Assembly (NCBI GenBank): GCA_025363315.1
Contig: JANYED010000212.1
Coordinates: 1 to 39,202 of the forward strand
Origin: Polaromonas sp.
GTDB lineage: Bacteria; Pseudomonadota; Gammaproteobacteria; Burkholderiales; Burkholderiaceae_C
DNA: 39,202 nt
Direction: 5' to 3'
The translations under genes were made by a program, and so were the position numbers. How positions within the stretch are numbered: position 1 is the first letter of the stretch; the number at the start of each line of letters is the position of its first letter. Shown piece after piece: positions 7,413-15,059 of this stretch. Under the pieces are notes generated by a model. The model made no database searches. It saw only the letters and a list, made by a program, of their open reading frames with translations, and was not told the DNA's origin.

Positions 7413-7458
7413 TTCACACTGCAGGGGTCGCAAGTTCGAAACTTGCATCTCCCACCAT
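7413..7458 (+). repeat. attR: second 46-bp copy of tRNA 3' end
   Basis: An exact copy of bases 97-142. It lacks the 5' half of the tRNA, so it is not a tRNA gene. The 405 bases between the unknown gene (stop 7307) and gentisate dioxygenase hold repeats B and A, this site and the stranded tRNA terminator; no other gene is seen there. Confidence 0.9.
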
Positions 7459-7507
7459 TGCTCTAGGCAATGACGCGTCAATGGTGTTTGCCAATGACTT
7501 CGGATTA

Positions 7508-7537
7508 AACCAACCAACATCACAGGTTGGTTTTTTT
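7508..7537 (+). terminator. Intrinsic terminator, probably of tRNA-Val
   Basis: AACCAACC and GGTTGGTT flank a 9-base loop and are followed by a T run. It lies 50 bases after attR, the place where the terminator of the uninterrupted tRNA-Val would be; the element insertion has separated it from the tRNA gene. Confidence 0.8.
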
Positions 7538-7712
7538 GTGGCTTTTCGCAGTTCAAGCCTGGCAAGATCCGTCAGCAGTTCCGGTACAGCTCGCTTTGCC
7601 GCTCCTGCTAAGGCTCGGCCCTGGTTTTGTCCGCACGATATATCATCAGCGCTGAATTTCATGGCATCAGCCGCGAGTGCGTTGCAACGACGGCTACCTG
7701 ATTGGAGAAACG

Positions 7713-8768
7713 ATGACCGGCGATCGATTGTTTGCCAGCGCGCATGAGCAAGTTGCCGCACAGCGCAAGACCTACTACGAAAAAATTGGCGCAGCCAACT
7801 GCACGCCTTTGTGGGAGGTTCTTCACAGTCTGGTCACCGCTGTGCCCAACACGCCTTGCCTGCCGTACCTGTGGAAATGGTCAACAGTTTGGCCCTGGCT
7901 GCAAGAAGGCGGCCAGCTCATCACCGCCAAAGAGGCCGAGCGCCGTGTACTGGTGCTTGAAAATCCGGGCCTGCGCGGGCAGACGCGTATTACCCACAGC
8001 CTGTATGCAGGCCTGCAGCTGATCTTGCCGGGCGAGGTGGCTGCGGCGCACAAGCATTCTCAGTCTGCGTTGCGCTTTATCATGCACGGGGACGGCGCCT
8101 ACACCGCTGTCGGTGGTGAAAAGGTGGTGATGCATCCGGGTGACTTTGTCATCACGCCATCCTGGACATTTCACGATCATGGCAACGAATCCAGCGAACC
8201 CATGGTCTGGCTCGATGGCCTGGATATTCCTATCGTCGCGCTGTTGGACGCGCAATTTCGAGAAGACGGCGCTGGAGACATGCAACACATCGACAGCGCT
8301 GCCAACGTTAACCTGGCTCGCTTTGGCAACACCATGAAGCCAGTGCAGTACAAGGCCAGGTCCAAAACATCGCCCCTGTTTTGGTACCCCTATGACCGGA
8401 CGTTAGAGGCGTTAACAACCTTGAGCAGCCACGAGCCGCCGCACGCTTGCTGGGGTCACAAGTTGCAGTACACGAACCCCGTCACAGGTGACTGGGCCAT
8501 ACCCACCATGGGCACTTTCATGCAATTGCTACCAGCAGGGTTCAAAGGCAAACCCTATAAGTCGACTGACTCCACGATTTACGCGGTGGTTGAGGGCACA
8601 GGTAGTTGCACCATCAACGGCCAGATCATGGCCTTCGGCCCAAAAGACGTTTTTGTCTGCCCGTCGTGGATGCCATACACGCTGGCGGCAGACGCTCAGG
8701 CGGTGCTCTTTAGTTATTCAGACCGGCCGGTTCAGCAATCGCTCGATTTGTGGCGCGAGGCTTTTTAA
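7713..8768 (+). CDS. Gentisate 1,2-dioxygenase
   Basis: The 351-aa enzyme opens the ring of gentisate (2,5-dihydroxybenzoate) with O2 to maleylpyruvate, using Fe(II). Two cupin domains are present: the first with HKHSQSALRFIMHG, the metal-binding part, and PGDFVITPSWTFHDHGN; the second around 255-345 with GTGSCTINGQ and FVCPSWMPY. Length is normal for the family. The start at 7713 has GGAG nine bases before it; an upstream in-frame ATG at 7677 lacks this. It stands alone: no maleylpyruvate isomerase or fumarylpyruvate hydrolase lies next to it, and the left neighbour is the mobile element's right end, so partner genes, if any, are elsewhere. Related substrates such as 1-hydroxy-2-naphthoate or salicylate cannot be excluded. 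Confidence 0.85.
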   Translation: MTGDRLFASAHEQVAAQRKTYYEKIGAANCTPLWEVLHSLVTAVPNTPCLPYLWKWSTVWPWLQEGGQLITAKEAERRVLVLENPGLRGQTRITHSLYAGLQLILPGEVAAAHKHSQSALRFIMHGDGAYTAVGGEKVVMHPGDFVITPSWTFHDHGNESSEPMVWLDGLDIPIVALLDAQFREDGAGDMQHIDSAANVNLARFGNTMKPVQYKARSKTSPLFWYPYDRTLEALTTLSSHEPPHACWGHKLQYTNPVTGDWAIPTMGTFMQLLPAGFKGKPYKSTDSTIYAVVEGTGSCTINGQIMAFGPKDVFVCPSWMPYTLAADAQAVLFSYSDRPVQQSLDLWREAF

Positions 8769-8789
8769 GCCGTTGCTTATTCGGCAGTG

Positions 8790-10490
8790 TCAGAGCACTT
8801 CACTGGCAAAATCCGCCAGGCGCGAACGCTCACCCCGCGCCAGTGTGACATGACCGCCATGCGGCCAGCCTTTAAAACGATCCACCGCGTAAGTCATGCC
8901 AGATGAGCCTTCGGTCAAATAGGGCGTGTCAATTTGGGCGAGGTTACCCATGCAAACAATCTTGGTGCCTGGGCCGGCACGCGTGATCAGTGTCTTCATT
9001 TGCTTGGGCGTCAAATTTTGCGCCTCATCAATGATGACGTACTTGTTCAAAAACGTCCGGCCTCGCATGAAGTTCATGCTTTTGACCTTGATGCGTGAGC
9101 GGATCAGCTCGTTGGTGGCAGCGCGGCCCCATTCGCCAGAGCCGTTTTCGGTTTTGCCCAGCACTTCCAGGTTGTCGTCCAGCGCGCCCATCCACGGGCC
9201 CATTTTTTCTTCTTCTGTGCCCGGCAGAAAACCGATGTCTTCACCGACCGACACCGTGGCGCGGGTCATGATGATTTCGGTGTAACGGCGGTCATCAAGC
9301 ACCTGCGTCAGGCCACTGGCCAGCGCCATCAGCGTTTTGCCGCTGCCGGCTGTACCGGCCAGCGTGACAAAGTCCACTTCTGGGTCCATCAGCAGGTTCA
9401 TCGCAAAGTTTTGCTCGCGATTGCGAGTCGTTATGCCCCACACGGCGTTTTTCAGGTGGTTAAAGTCTTTTAGGGTTTTAAGCACCGCTGTTTTGGCGCG
9501 GATTTCAGTCACACGCGCATACAACGGCGGCTCGCCCGGCGCTTCAAAAAACACAAACTGATTGATCAGCAGGCTGGTCACAATCGGCCCGGTGATGCGG
9601 TAAAAGTTGTAGCTGCCTTGCTGCCAGCTCTCAATGGTTTTGCTTTGCCGCGTCCAGAAATCATTAGGCAACGCCAGCACGCCTGAATACAGCAGGTCGC
9701 CGTCTTCCAGTGTTTTGTCGTTTTGATAGTCGTCAGTCGCCAGGCCCAGCGCACGGGCCTTGACGCGCATGTTGATGTCTTTGGACACCAGTACCACCTC
9801 ACGCGGGGCGTACTCTTTGCGCAACGCCTCGACCACTCCCAGAATCTGGTTATCCGCCTTGCCTTGAGGCAGGCTGGTCGGCAGCGTGTAGTCCAGCGGC
9901 TTTGTTTGAAACAACAGGCTGCCTTTGGCTTCGCGGTGGCCAGTGGTGTCCAGCTTTAAACCTTTGGCGATGTCCGCATCTTTGGCACCTGCCAGCGCGT
10001 CAAGCGAGCGGCTGGTTTGCCGGGCGTTGCGAGCCACTTCGGTCATGCCCTTTTTGTGGCCGTCCAGCTCTTCCAGCACGATCATCGGCAAAAAGATATC
10101 GTGCTCTTCAAACCTGAACAGGCACATCGGGTCGTGCATCAGGACGTTGGTGTCCAGCACAAACAGCTTGGTCGGCCCAGTGTGTTTTGGTTTTTTGACC
10201 AGCTTGGGCGGTATTGCCATGTCGACCCGTGAGTCGATGTGTGGCTCAACGCGCTGATCGCGCGCCTTTACGCGGAGTTGAGCGCTCTCTTTTTTGTAGC
10301 TGCTCGCGCCCGATTTAACTGGGCTAGCAGCCTTTTCAGTACTTAAAAAAGCTGCTGGATGCGAATTTTTCATCGGCGATGCAGCTTTTGAATCGGTTTT
10401 CAGGGTCTTGGGGGGCTGGCGCTCTGGTGCGTCCAGGCCGTCGATTGACATCAGCGCAGCGCGTTTGGCAGGGGGTGGTGGCAATGGCAT
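8790..10490 (-). CDS. phoH: PIN-PhoH family ATPase (YlaK/PhoH2-like)
   Basis: A 566-aa fusion of an RNase-like PIN domain (about 105-250, with FVLDTNVLMHD and acidic D113) and a PhoH ATPase domain (about 350-560) with Walker A GTAGSGKT and Walker B-like VIIDEAQN. Members of this family are proposed RNA helicase/RNases. The N-terminal 100 residues are a low-complexity linker rich in Pro, Ala, Ser and Lys; part of it (about 53-65) is encoded by a copy of a dispersed chromosomal repeat. ATG 10490 fits the common start MPLPPPP; 10523 is another in-frame start but lies right at the foot of the upstream terminator. It converges with gentisate dioxygenase. Confidence 0.88.
   Translation of the reverse strand: MPLPPPPAKRAALMSIDGLDAPERQPPKTLKTDSKAASPMKNSHPAAFLSTEKAASPVKSGASSYKKESAQLRVKARDQRVEPHIDSRVDMAIPPKLVKKPKHTGPTKLFVLDTNVLMHDPMCLFRFEEHDIFLPMIVLEELDGHKKGMTEVARNARQTSRSLDALAGAKDADIAKGLKLDTTGHREAKGSLLFQTKPLDYTLPTSLPQGKADNQILGVVEALRKEYAPREVVLVSKDINMRVKARALGLATDDYQNDKTLEDGDLLYSGVLALPNDFWTRQSKTIESWQQGSYNFYRITGPIVTSLLINQFVFFEAPGEPPLYARVTEIRAKTAVLKTLKDFNHLKNAVWGITTRNREQNFAMNLLMDPEVDFVTLAGTAGSGKTLMALASGLTQVLDDRRYTEIIMTRATVSVGEDIGFLPGTEEEKMGPWMGALDDNLEVLGKTENGSGEWGRAATNELIRSRIKVKSMNFMRGRTFLNKYVIIDEAQNLTPKQMKTLITRAGPGTKIVCMGNLAQIDTPYLTEGSSGMTYAVDRFKGWPHGGHVTLARGERSRLADFASEVL
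10296..10334 (+). repeat. Dispersed hairpin repeat, copy in phoH
   Basis: The core GTAGCTGCTCGCGCCCGATT followed by GGGCTAGCAGCC matches the family best seen at 29483-29537. It lies antisense to phoH and encodes, in frame, part of its linker. Confidence 0.65.
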
Positions 10491-10521
10491 GTGCTGTGAG
10501 CTTTGTGGTGGGGTTACAAAC

Positions 10522-10551
10522 AAAAAAGCCGCCTTGAAACCAGGCGGCTTT
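10522..10551 (-). terminator. Intrinsic terminator of the peroxiredoxin gene
   Basis: On the minus strand AAAGCCGCCT, a 7-base loop and AGGCGGCTTTTTT form a strong stem followed by a T run. It lies about 100 bases after the peroxiredoxin stop and just before phoH. Confidence 0.82.
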
Positions 10552-10648
10552 CAGGCGGCATTTGCAGTGTCAGAGAGAAAGGTGATCAGCAAGATGACTT
10601 CATTATGCACAAATCGCAAGACATCTCTTGCGAGCCTTTCCAATCGCT

Positions 10649-11125
10649 TCAGGCCGCTTTTTTCACAGCTTTCACGGCTTTCAGCACCTCGTCAACGTGT
10701 CCAAGGACCTTCAGACCGCGCCACTCTTCGGCCAGCGTGCCGTCGGCTGCAATCAAAAACGTGCTGCGCTCAATGCCTTTAACTTTTTTGCCGTACATGA
10801 TCTTGTTTTTGACCACACCAAACATGTGGCACATCTTCTCTTCGGTGTCGGCAATCAGCTCAAACGGCAGCTCAAGCTTGGCCTTGAAGTCGTCATGTGA
10901 CTTCATGTTGTCGCGCGAGACGCCGAAAACCGTGGCGCCTGCTTTCACAAAGCTTTTGTAATGGTCGCGAAACTGCATGGCTTCTGTCGTACAGCCAGGC
11001 GTGTTGTCTTTGGGGTAAAAATACAGAACGACGACTTTGCCAAGGTGTGATGTATTGGAAACTTTCACGCCGCCAGTGGCGTTCGCTTCAAATTCGGGGA
11101 GGAGTTTATTGACGACGACTGCCAT
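10649..11125 (-). CDS. bcp: Thioredoxin-dependent peroxiredoxin (Bcp/PrxQ type)
   Basis: This 158-aa cytoplasmic enzyme reduces hydroperoxides through a reactive cysteine. The peroxidatic site is in FYPKDNTPGCTTEA, with downstream FRDHY and the R of ERSTFLI typical of the AhpC/TSA fold. A second cysteine occurs in EKMCHMFGV; the usual PrxQ resolving position five residues after the first is Thr/Ala here, so this may be a 1-Cys or atypical form (inference). The start at 11125 is chosen because it begins MAVVVNKLLPEF; upstream codons to 11194 give a non-conserved extension. It is followed by its own terminator. Confidence 0.9.
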   Translation of the reverse strand: MAVVVNKLLPEFEANATGGVKVSNTSHLGKVVVLYFYPKDNTPGCTTEAMQFRDHYKSFVKAGATVFGVSRDNMKSHDDFKAKLELPFELIADTEEKMCHMFGVVKNKIMYGKKVKGIERSTFLIAADGTLAEEWRGLKVLGHVDEVLKAVKAVKKAA

Positions 11126-11225
11126 ATTGTTGGGACCCTGGGAGAAGTGATTGTGTTGACCCGCTGCGCAAACGGGGCTGAGCCCGCGATGCAACCCTAT
11201 ATTTTAACCCGAAAGTTGACGCTGT

Positions 11226-11615
11226 TTAAAGGGCAGTTTCTATCAGCAGCGCTGCAATGACGCGGCGCCCTTCGCCCGCTAGGATGTTGTAAGTGCGACA
11301 AGCCGCTAGCGTGTCCATGGTTTCTACGCCAATGCGGCTTTGCATCAGCGCTCGCATGAAGGCGGGCGGCGCAAACCTGAGGCGCGAGCCGCTGCCGAAA
11401 ATCACCAGCTCGGGTTGGGTGGCGCTCAACTGGCTGAAGTGCTGTTCGGTCAACTCTTCAAACCGGTTGCAGTGCCAGTCAAACTTTTCGCCGCCCGAGC
11501 CAATCACGATGCTGCGTTCGACCTTTTCAGCCACACCGTTATGCCCCAAACCGACCCAACCCGGGCCGTAGCCCAGAATGGATTGGACGTTGAGTTTGTC
11601 GGGTTGAAGTTTCAT
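11226..11615 (-). CDS. Mth938-like (Xcc1710/DUF498) protein
   Basis: The 129-aa protein belongs to the Mth938-like fold family, whose bacterial members have no settled function and whose eukaryotic relative NDUFAF3 helps assemble respiratory complex I. Visible signatures are VIFGSGSRLRFAPP and IGVETMDTLAACRTYNIL, which match the family core GTG-x-x-x-PP and the ME-T-AACRTYN motif. It is divergent from alaA, with 80 bases between the starts that must hold both promoters. Full-length by comparison with the family. Confidence 0.85.
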   Translation of the reverse strand: MKLQPDKLNVQSILGYGPGWVGLGHNGVAEKVERSIVIGSGGEKFDWHCNRFEELTEQHFSQLSATQPELVIFGSGSRLRFAPPAFMRALMQSRIGVETMDTLAACRTYNILAGEGRRVIAALLIETAL

Positions 11616-11695
11616 GTTGGCAGGCGTGAAGTGGGTGCGAGCAAACGCACGTTTATGTGGTCAAATTATAGGTTCCGTTCAAGGAGTATGTCCCC

Positions 11696-12967
11696 ATGAA
11701 ACCCATCACCAAATCTGCCAAGCTGGCCAACGTGCTTTACGATATTCGCGGCCCGATCATGGACGCGGCGCGTCAGATGGAAGACGAAGGCCAAAAAATC
11801 ATCAAGCTGAACCTGGGTAACCTGGCGGTGTTTGGCTTTGATGCGCCTGAAGAAATTCAGCAAGACATGATTCGTAACCTGCCCAATTCAGCGGGCTACT
11901 CTGACAGCAAAGGCATTTTTGCGGCACGTAAAGCGGTGATGCATGAGACGCAAAAGCAGGGCATCCATGGCGTGACGCTGGACGACATTTATCTAGGCAA
12001 CGGCGCGAGCGAACTCATCACCATGGCCACCAACGCGCTGCTCGACAACGGTGACGAGCTGCTGCTGCCGATGCCTGACTACCCGCTGTGGACGGCTGCC
12101 ACATCGCTGTCTGGCGGCACGCCTGTGCACTACCTGTGCGACGAGGCCAATGGCTGGATGCCCAACCTGGCTGACATACGCGCCAAAATTACGCCGCGCA
12201 CCAAAGCGATGGTAGTCATCAACCCGAACAACCCGACGGGCGTTTTGTATTCAGACGAGCTGCTACTGGGCATCGTTGCGATTGCACGCGAACATGGCCT
12301 GGTGATCCTCGCTGACGAGGTCTATGACAAGGTGCTGTATGAGGGCGCAAAACATACGGCGATTGCTTCTCTTACAACCGACGTGCTGACGCTGACCTTC
12401 AATTCGCTATCAAAAAGCTACCGCAGCTGCGGCTACCGCGCGGGCTGGATGGTGGTGTCGGGCGACAAACGCGCAGCAGTTGACTACATCGAAGGCCTGA
12501 ACATGCTCAGCAACATGAAGCTGTGCTCCAACGTGCCGGGCCAGTGGGCCATTCAAACTGCGCTGGGCGGCTACCAAAGCATCAACGACTTGACCTGCGA
12601 AGGGGGCAGGCTGCGACGGCAGCGCGACCTGGCTTATGAGTTGATTACCGCCATACCCGGCGTAAGCTGCGTCAAGCCTGTGGCCGCTTTGTACATGTTC
12701 CCCAAATTAGACCCGGTGATGTACCCGATCAAGGACGACCGCCAGTTTTTCCTCGAGCTACTGCGCGAGACCCGCGTGATGCTGGTGCAGGGCACAGGTT
12801 TTAACTGGCCTGACCCGGATCATTTCCGCATCGTGTTTTTGCCGCATGAAGATGACCTGCATGAAGCGATTGGCCGCATCGCCAAGTTTTTGGAGTCTTA
12901 TCGCAACCGCAAAGGCAAACCACAGGTGAAAGCAAACGCTATCAAGTTAGTAGCTGCTCGCGCTTAA
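11696..12967 (+). CDS. alaA: Alanine aminotransferase (AlaA/AlaT type)
   Basis: This 423-aa PLP enzyme transfers amino groups between glutamate and pyruvate to make alanine. It is a class I/II aminotransferase: LGNGASELI (phosphate cup), PMPDYPLW, NPNNPTGVLY, ADEVYDKVLY and the PLP lysine in TFNSLSKSYR, with RAGWMV after it. An AAGGAG box ten bases before ATG 11696 fixes the start. The gene precedes hom in the order commonly seen in Comamonadaceae. The last ten or so residues (AIKLVAARA) and the stop lie in a copy of the dispersed repeat, so the C-terminus seems to have been extended or replaced by it. Confidence 0.92.
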   Translation: MKPITKSAKLANVLYDIRGPIMDAARQMEDEGQKIIKLNLGNLAVFGFDAPEEIQQDMIRNLPNSAGYSDSKGIFAARKAVMHETQKQGIHGVTLDDIYLGNGASELITMATNALLDNGDELLLPMPDYPLWTAATSLSGGTPVHYLCDEANGWMPNLADIRAKITPRTKAMVVINPNNPTGVLYSDELLLGIVAIAREHGLVILADEVYDKVLYEGAKHTAIASLTTDVLTLTFNSLSKSYRSCGYRAGWMVVSGDKRAAVDYIEGLNMLSNMKLCSNVPGQWAIQTALGGYQSINDLTCEGGRLRRQRDLAYELITAIPGVSCVKPVAALYMFPKLDPVMYPIKDDRQFFLELLRETRVMLVQGTGFNWPDPDHFRIVFLPHEDDLHEAIGRIAKFLESYRNRKGKPQVKANAIKLVAARA

Positions 12968-12991
12968 TTTATAAGCGCTAGAGCCATATTT
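12937..12991 (+). repeat. Dispersed hairpin repeat, copy at alaA 3' end
   Basis: GCTATCAAGTTAGTAGCTGC, then the hairpin GCGCTTA-ATT-TATAAGCGC and CTAGAGCC. The stem uses TTA/TAA where other copies use CCC/GGG, a compensatory change that supports base pairing. The repeat covers the alaA stop codon and most of the gap before hom. Confidence 0.7.
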
Positions 12992-13006
12992 GTGCATGAA
13001 AATCAT

Positions 13007-14329
13007 ATGAAGTCGATTCAAGTGGGTCTTTTAGGTATCGGTACCGTGGGCGGCGGGACGTTCAGGGTGTTGCAGCGCAACCAAGCTGAAATCATGCGCC
13101 GAGCAGGCCGCGGCATCGAAATAGCGATGGTTGCCGCAAGAGACTTGGACAAAGCTCGCGCTTTGGTCGGCCAGGCGGCGCAAGTCGTGGGCGACCCATT
13201 TGCTGTGGTCAACCATGCTGACATCGACATCGTCGTTGAGGTCATTGGCGGTACGACCCTGGCTAAGCAGCTGGTGCTGCAAGCGATTGCAAACGGTAAA
13301 CATGTGGTGACTGCCAACAAGGCTTTGTTGGCTGAGCATGGCAACGAAATTTTTGCGGCTGCCCATGCCAAGGGCGTCATGGTCGCGTTTGAGGGCGCTG
13401 TCGCTGTCAGCATTCCGATCATCAAAGCTTTGCGCGAGGGCTTGTCAGGCAACCGCATTGAATGGGTGGCTGGCATCATCAACGGTACGACCAACTTTAT
13501 TTTGACCGAGATGCGCGACAAAGGCCTGTCGTTTGACGCTGCATTGGCTGCCGCGCAAGAGCTGGGCTATGCTGAAGCGGACCCGACTTTTGACATCGGC
13601 GGGTTTGACGCAGCGCACAAAGCCACGATTTTGTGCTCCATCGCTTTTGGCATACCCGTGCAGTTTGCCAAGGCGCACGTTGAAGGCATTCAGACACTGC
13701 AGGCAGCTGACATTGCCTATGCGTTTCAGCTCGGCTACCGCATCAAACTGTTGGGCATCACCAAACGCACCGCAGCTGGTGTGGAGCTGCGCGTGCACCC
13801 CACGTTGATTCCGGCCAAACGCTTGCTTGCCAACGTGGAAGGGTCCATGAACGGCATCATGGTCAAGAGCGATGCAGCGGGCATCACGATGTACTACGGC
13901 GCGGGGGCGGGATCTGAGCAAACGGCATCAGCGGTGATTGCAGACTTGGTCGACGTGACCCGCCTGTGCAGTGCCAACACAGCGCAGCGTGTGCCGCATT
14001 TGGCCTTTCAGCCCGATGCCATGAGCAACACGCCCGTGCTGCCCATGAGCGACGTAGTGACCAGCTACTACCTTCGCCTGAATGTGGCCGACGAGGCAGG
14101 TGTGCTGGCCAATGTGACGAGCATTTTGGCAAAGGCCAACATCAGCATTGACGCAGTTCTGCAGCGCGAAGCTGACGAAGTAGGCGGCGAGGGCGCAACG
14201 CAAACCGACTTGATCATCTTGACCCATGACTGTGTGGAAGCAAGGATGAATGAAGCGCTGGCGCAGATGCAGGCATTGAAAACTGTGCTTGCGCCGATTG
14301 TGCGGATACGTAAGGAAGAGTTGGCTTAA
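13007..14329 (+). CDS. hom: Homoserine dehydrogenase
   Basis: The 440-aa enzyme reduces aspartate semialdehyde to homoserine with NAD(P)H, the branch step to threonine and methionine. The N-terminal nucleotide-binding motif is GLLGIGTVGGGTF (8-20); the catalytic region carries EGAVAVSIPIIKALREGL, GIINGTTNFILTEM and AEADPTFDIGGFDAAHK; a C-terminal ACT domain (about 350-430: YYLRLNVADEAGVLANVTSIL) senses threonine. ATG 13007 gives the family start MKSIQVGLLG; a GTG at 12992 adds five residues. The next pathway gene, thrC, normally follows directly; here 2.3 kb of accessory genes separate them. Confidence 0.94.
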   Translation: MKSIQVGLLGIGTVGGGTFRVLQRNQAEIMRRAGRGIEIAMVAARDLDKARALVGQAAQVVGDPFAVVNHADIDIVVEVIGGTTLAKQLVLQAIANGKHVVTANKALLAEHGNEIFAAAHAKGVMVAFEGAVAVSIPIIKALREGLSGNRIEWVAGIINGTTNFILTEMRDKGLSFDAALAAAQELGYAEADPTFDIGGFDAAHKATILCSIAFGIPVQFAKAHVEGIQTLQAADIAYAFQLGYRIKLLGITKRTAAGVELRVHPTLIPAKRLLANVEGSMNGIMVKSDAAGITMYYGAGAGSEQTASAVIADLVDVTRLCSANTAQRVPHLAFQPDAMSNTPVLPMSDVVTSYYLRLNVADEAGVLANVTSILAKANISIDAVLQREADEVGGEGATQTDLIILTHDCVEARMNEALAQMQALKTVLAPIVRIRKEELA

Positions 14330-14341
14330 AGCACGCCTTTG

Positions 14342-14385
14342 TCATACAATAAGTAATACTAATTTTAGTATTACTTATTGTATGA
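14342..14385. promoter_or_regulatory. 44-bp near-perfect palindrome before toxin-antitoxin operon
   Basis: Two 21-base arms pair perfectly around a central TT: the left begins TCATACAATAAGTAATACT, the right ends with its reverse complement. It lies 10 bases before the AbrB-type antitoxin start. A possible promoter (TTGGCT at 14321, 18-base gap, TACAAT at 14345) would overlap it, so it is probably the autoregulatory operator. It could also serve as an RNA hairpin at the end of hom. Confidence 0.72.
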
Positions 14386-14395
14386 AGCAGCTTGT

Positions 14396-14638
14396 ATGAG
14401 CTATGCACTCACCGTTAAAAGCCAAGTTACTGTGCCCAAGGCGATTCGTCACCACTTGCGTCTCGTTCCTGGCCAATCCATAGATTACGAACCACTGCCC
14501 GATGGCAGTGTTCGCATGACGGCGGCTAACAAACCTGCCGAAGATAATCCCTTTCTGGCATTGGTCGGGATTGGCATTCGCAGGCAGCCTACTGAAGAAA
14601 TCATGCGCGAAACCCGTGGTGAAGACTCGATGCGATGA
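14396..14638 (+). CDS. AbrB/SpoVT-type antitoxin (VapB-like)
   Basis: The 80-aa protein should neutralise the adjacent PIN toxin and repress the operon. The N-terminal 45 residues (YALTVKSQVTVPKAIRHHL, then PGQSIDYEPLPDGSVRM) are a typical SpoVT-AbrB swapped-hairpin DNA-binding domain. The remaining tail (PFLALVGIGIRRQPTEEIMRETRGE) is the sort of segment that wraps the toxin, with the end ETRGED common in VapB proteins. The stop overlaps the toxin start as ATGA, showing translational coupling. ATG 14396 begins the domain; an earlier ATG at 14378 falls within the palindrome. Confidence 0.85.
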   Translation: MSYALTVKSQVTVPKAIRHHLRLVPGQSIDYEPLPDGSVRMTAANKPAEDNPFLALVGIGIRRQPTEEIMRETRGEDSMR

Positions 14639-15042
14639 CTTTTGTTGACAGTTGCATTTTGATTGACATCTTCAACGACGATGCGCAATGGAAGTCGTGG
14701 TCAGTAGAGCAGATTAACCAGGCGCTGCCGCGTGGTTTGTGTATCAACGCGATAGTTTATGCAGAGGTATCCGGCTCATTTGCAACTCAGAAAGACGTCA
14801 GCGCAGCTATTAAACGCGGCCGCCTTGACATCAAAGATTTACCCATGGAAGCGGCCTATCTGGCTGCTGAAGCCTTCAAGTGCTACAGACAAAACAAAGG
14901 GCAATTTAAAACTGCGCTGCCAGATTTTTTCATCGGCGCGCATGCCCAAATTTTGTCTTGCCCGATATTGACCAGAGACCCACGGCGCTTTGCAACTTAC
15001 TTTCCAGATGTGCAGCTGATCACTCCTGACACAAATAGTTGA
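14635..15042 (+). CDS. PIN-domain toxin (VapC-like RNase)
   Basis: The 135-aa protein belongs to the PIN RNase toxins, most of which cleave tRNA or rRNA. The acidic active-site residues are visible: D5 in FVDSCILID, E44 region in IVYAEVSG, D97 in LPDFFIGAHA and D115 in TRDPRRF. All appear intact, so the toxin is probably active. It overlaps the antitoxin stop by four bases. Its own stop codon (15040-15042) overlaps a possible TTG start of the next gene, so the DUF262 gene appears to belong to the same transcript. Confidence 0.88.
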   Translation: MTFVDSCILIDIFNDDAQWKSWSVEQINQALPRGLCINAIVYAEVSGSFATQKDVSAAIKRGRLDIKDLPMEAAYLAAEAFKCYRQNKGQFKTALPDFFIGAHAQILSCPILTRDPRRFATYFPDVQLITPDTNS

Positions 15043-15059
15043 TTTATAGAACGAAAAAA

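Larger units (their letters stand above)
67..7458. mobile_element. Integrative mobilizable element in tRNA-Val
   Basis: The element is bounded by a 46-bp exact direct repeat (97-142 and 7413-7458) made of the 3' half of tRNA-Val plus one base. It contains a tyrosine integrase adjacent to the tRNA, a relaxase with a MobC-like partner, a replication primase, an AlpA-like regulator and a gene of unknown function, but no coupling protein or type IV secretion genes. This is the content expected of an IME mobilised in trans by another element (inference). Length from repeat to repeat is about 7.3 kb. The coding tRNA is left intact at the left end, as is usual for tRNA-integrating elements. Confidence 0.88.

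Noticed and set aside
7413-7458. Second tRNA-Val gene
   Set aside because: Only the 3' half is present; no 5' acceptor or D arm, so it is attR.
12400-12430. Repeat-like sequence around the alaA PLP lysine
   Set aside because: Only GCTATCAAAAAG resembles the family; the codons are explained by the conserved SLSKSYR motif.
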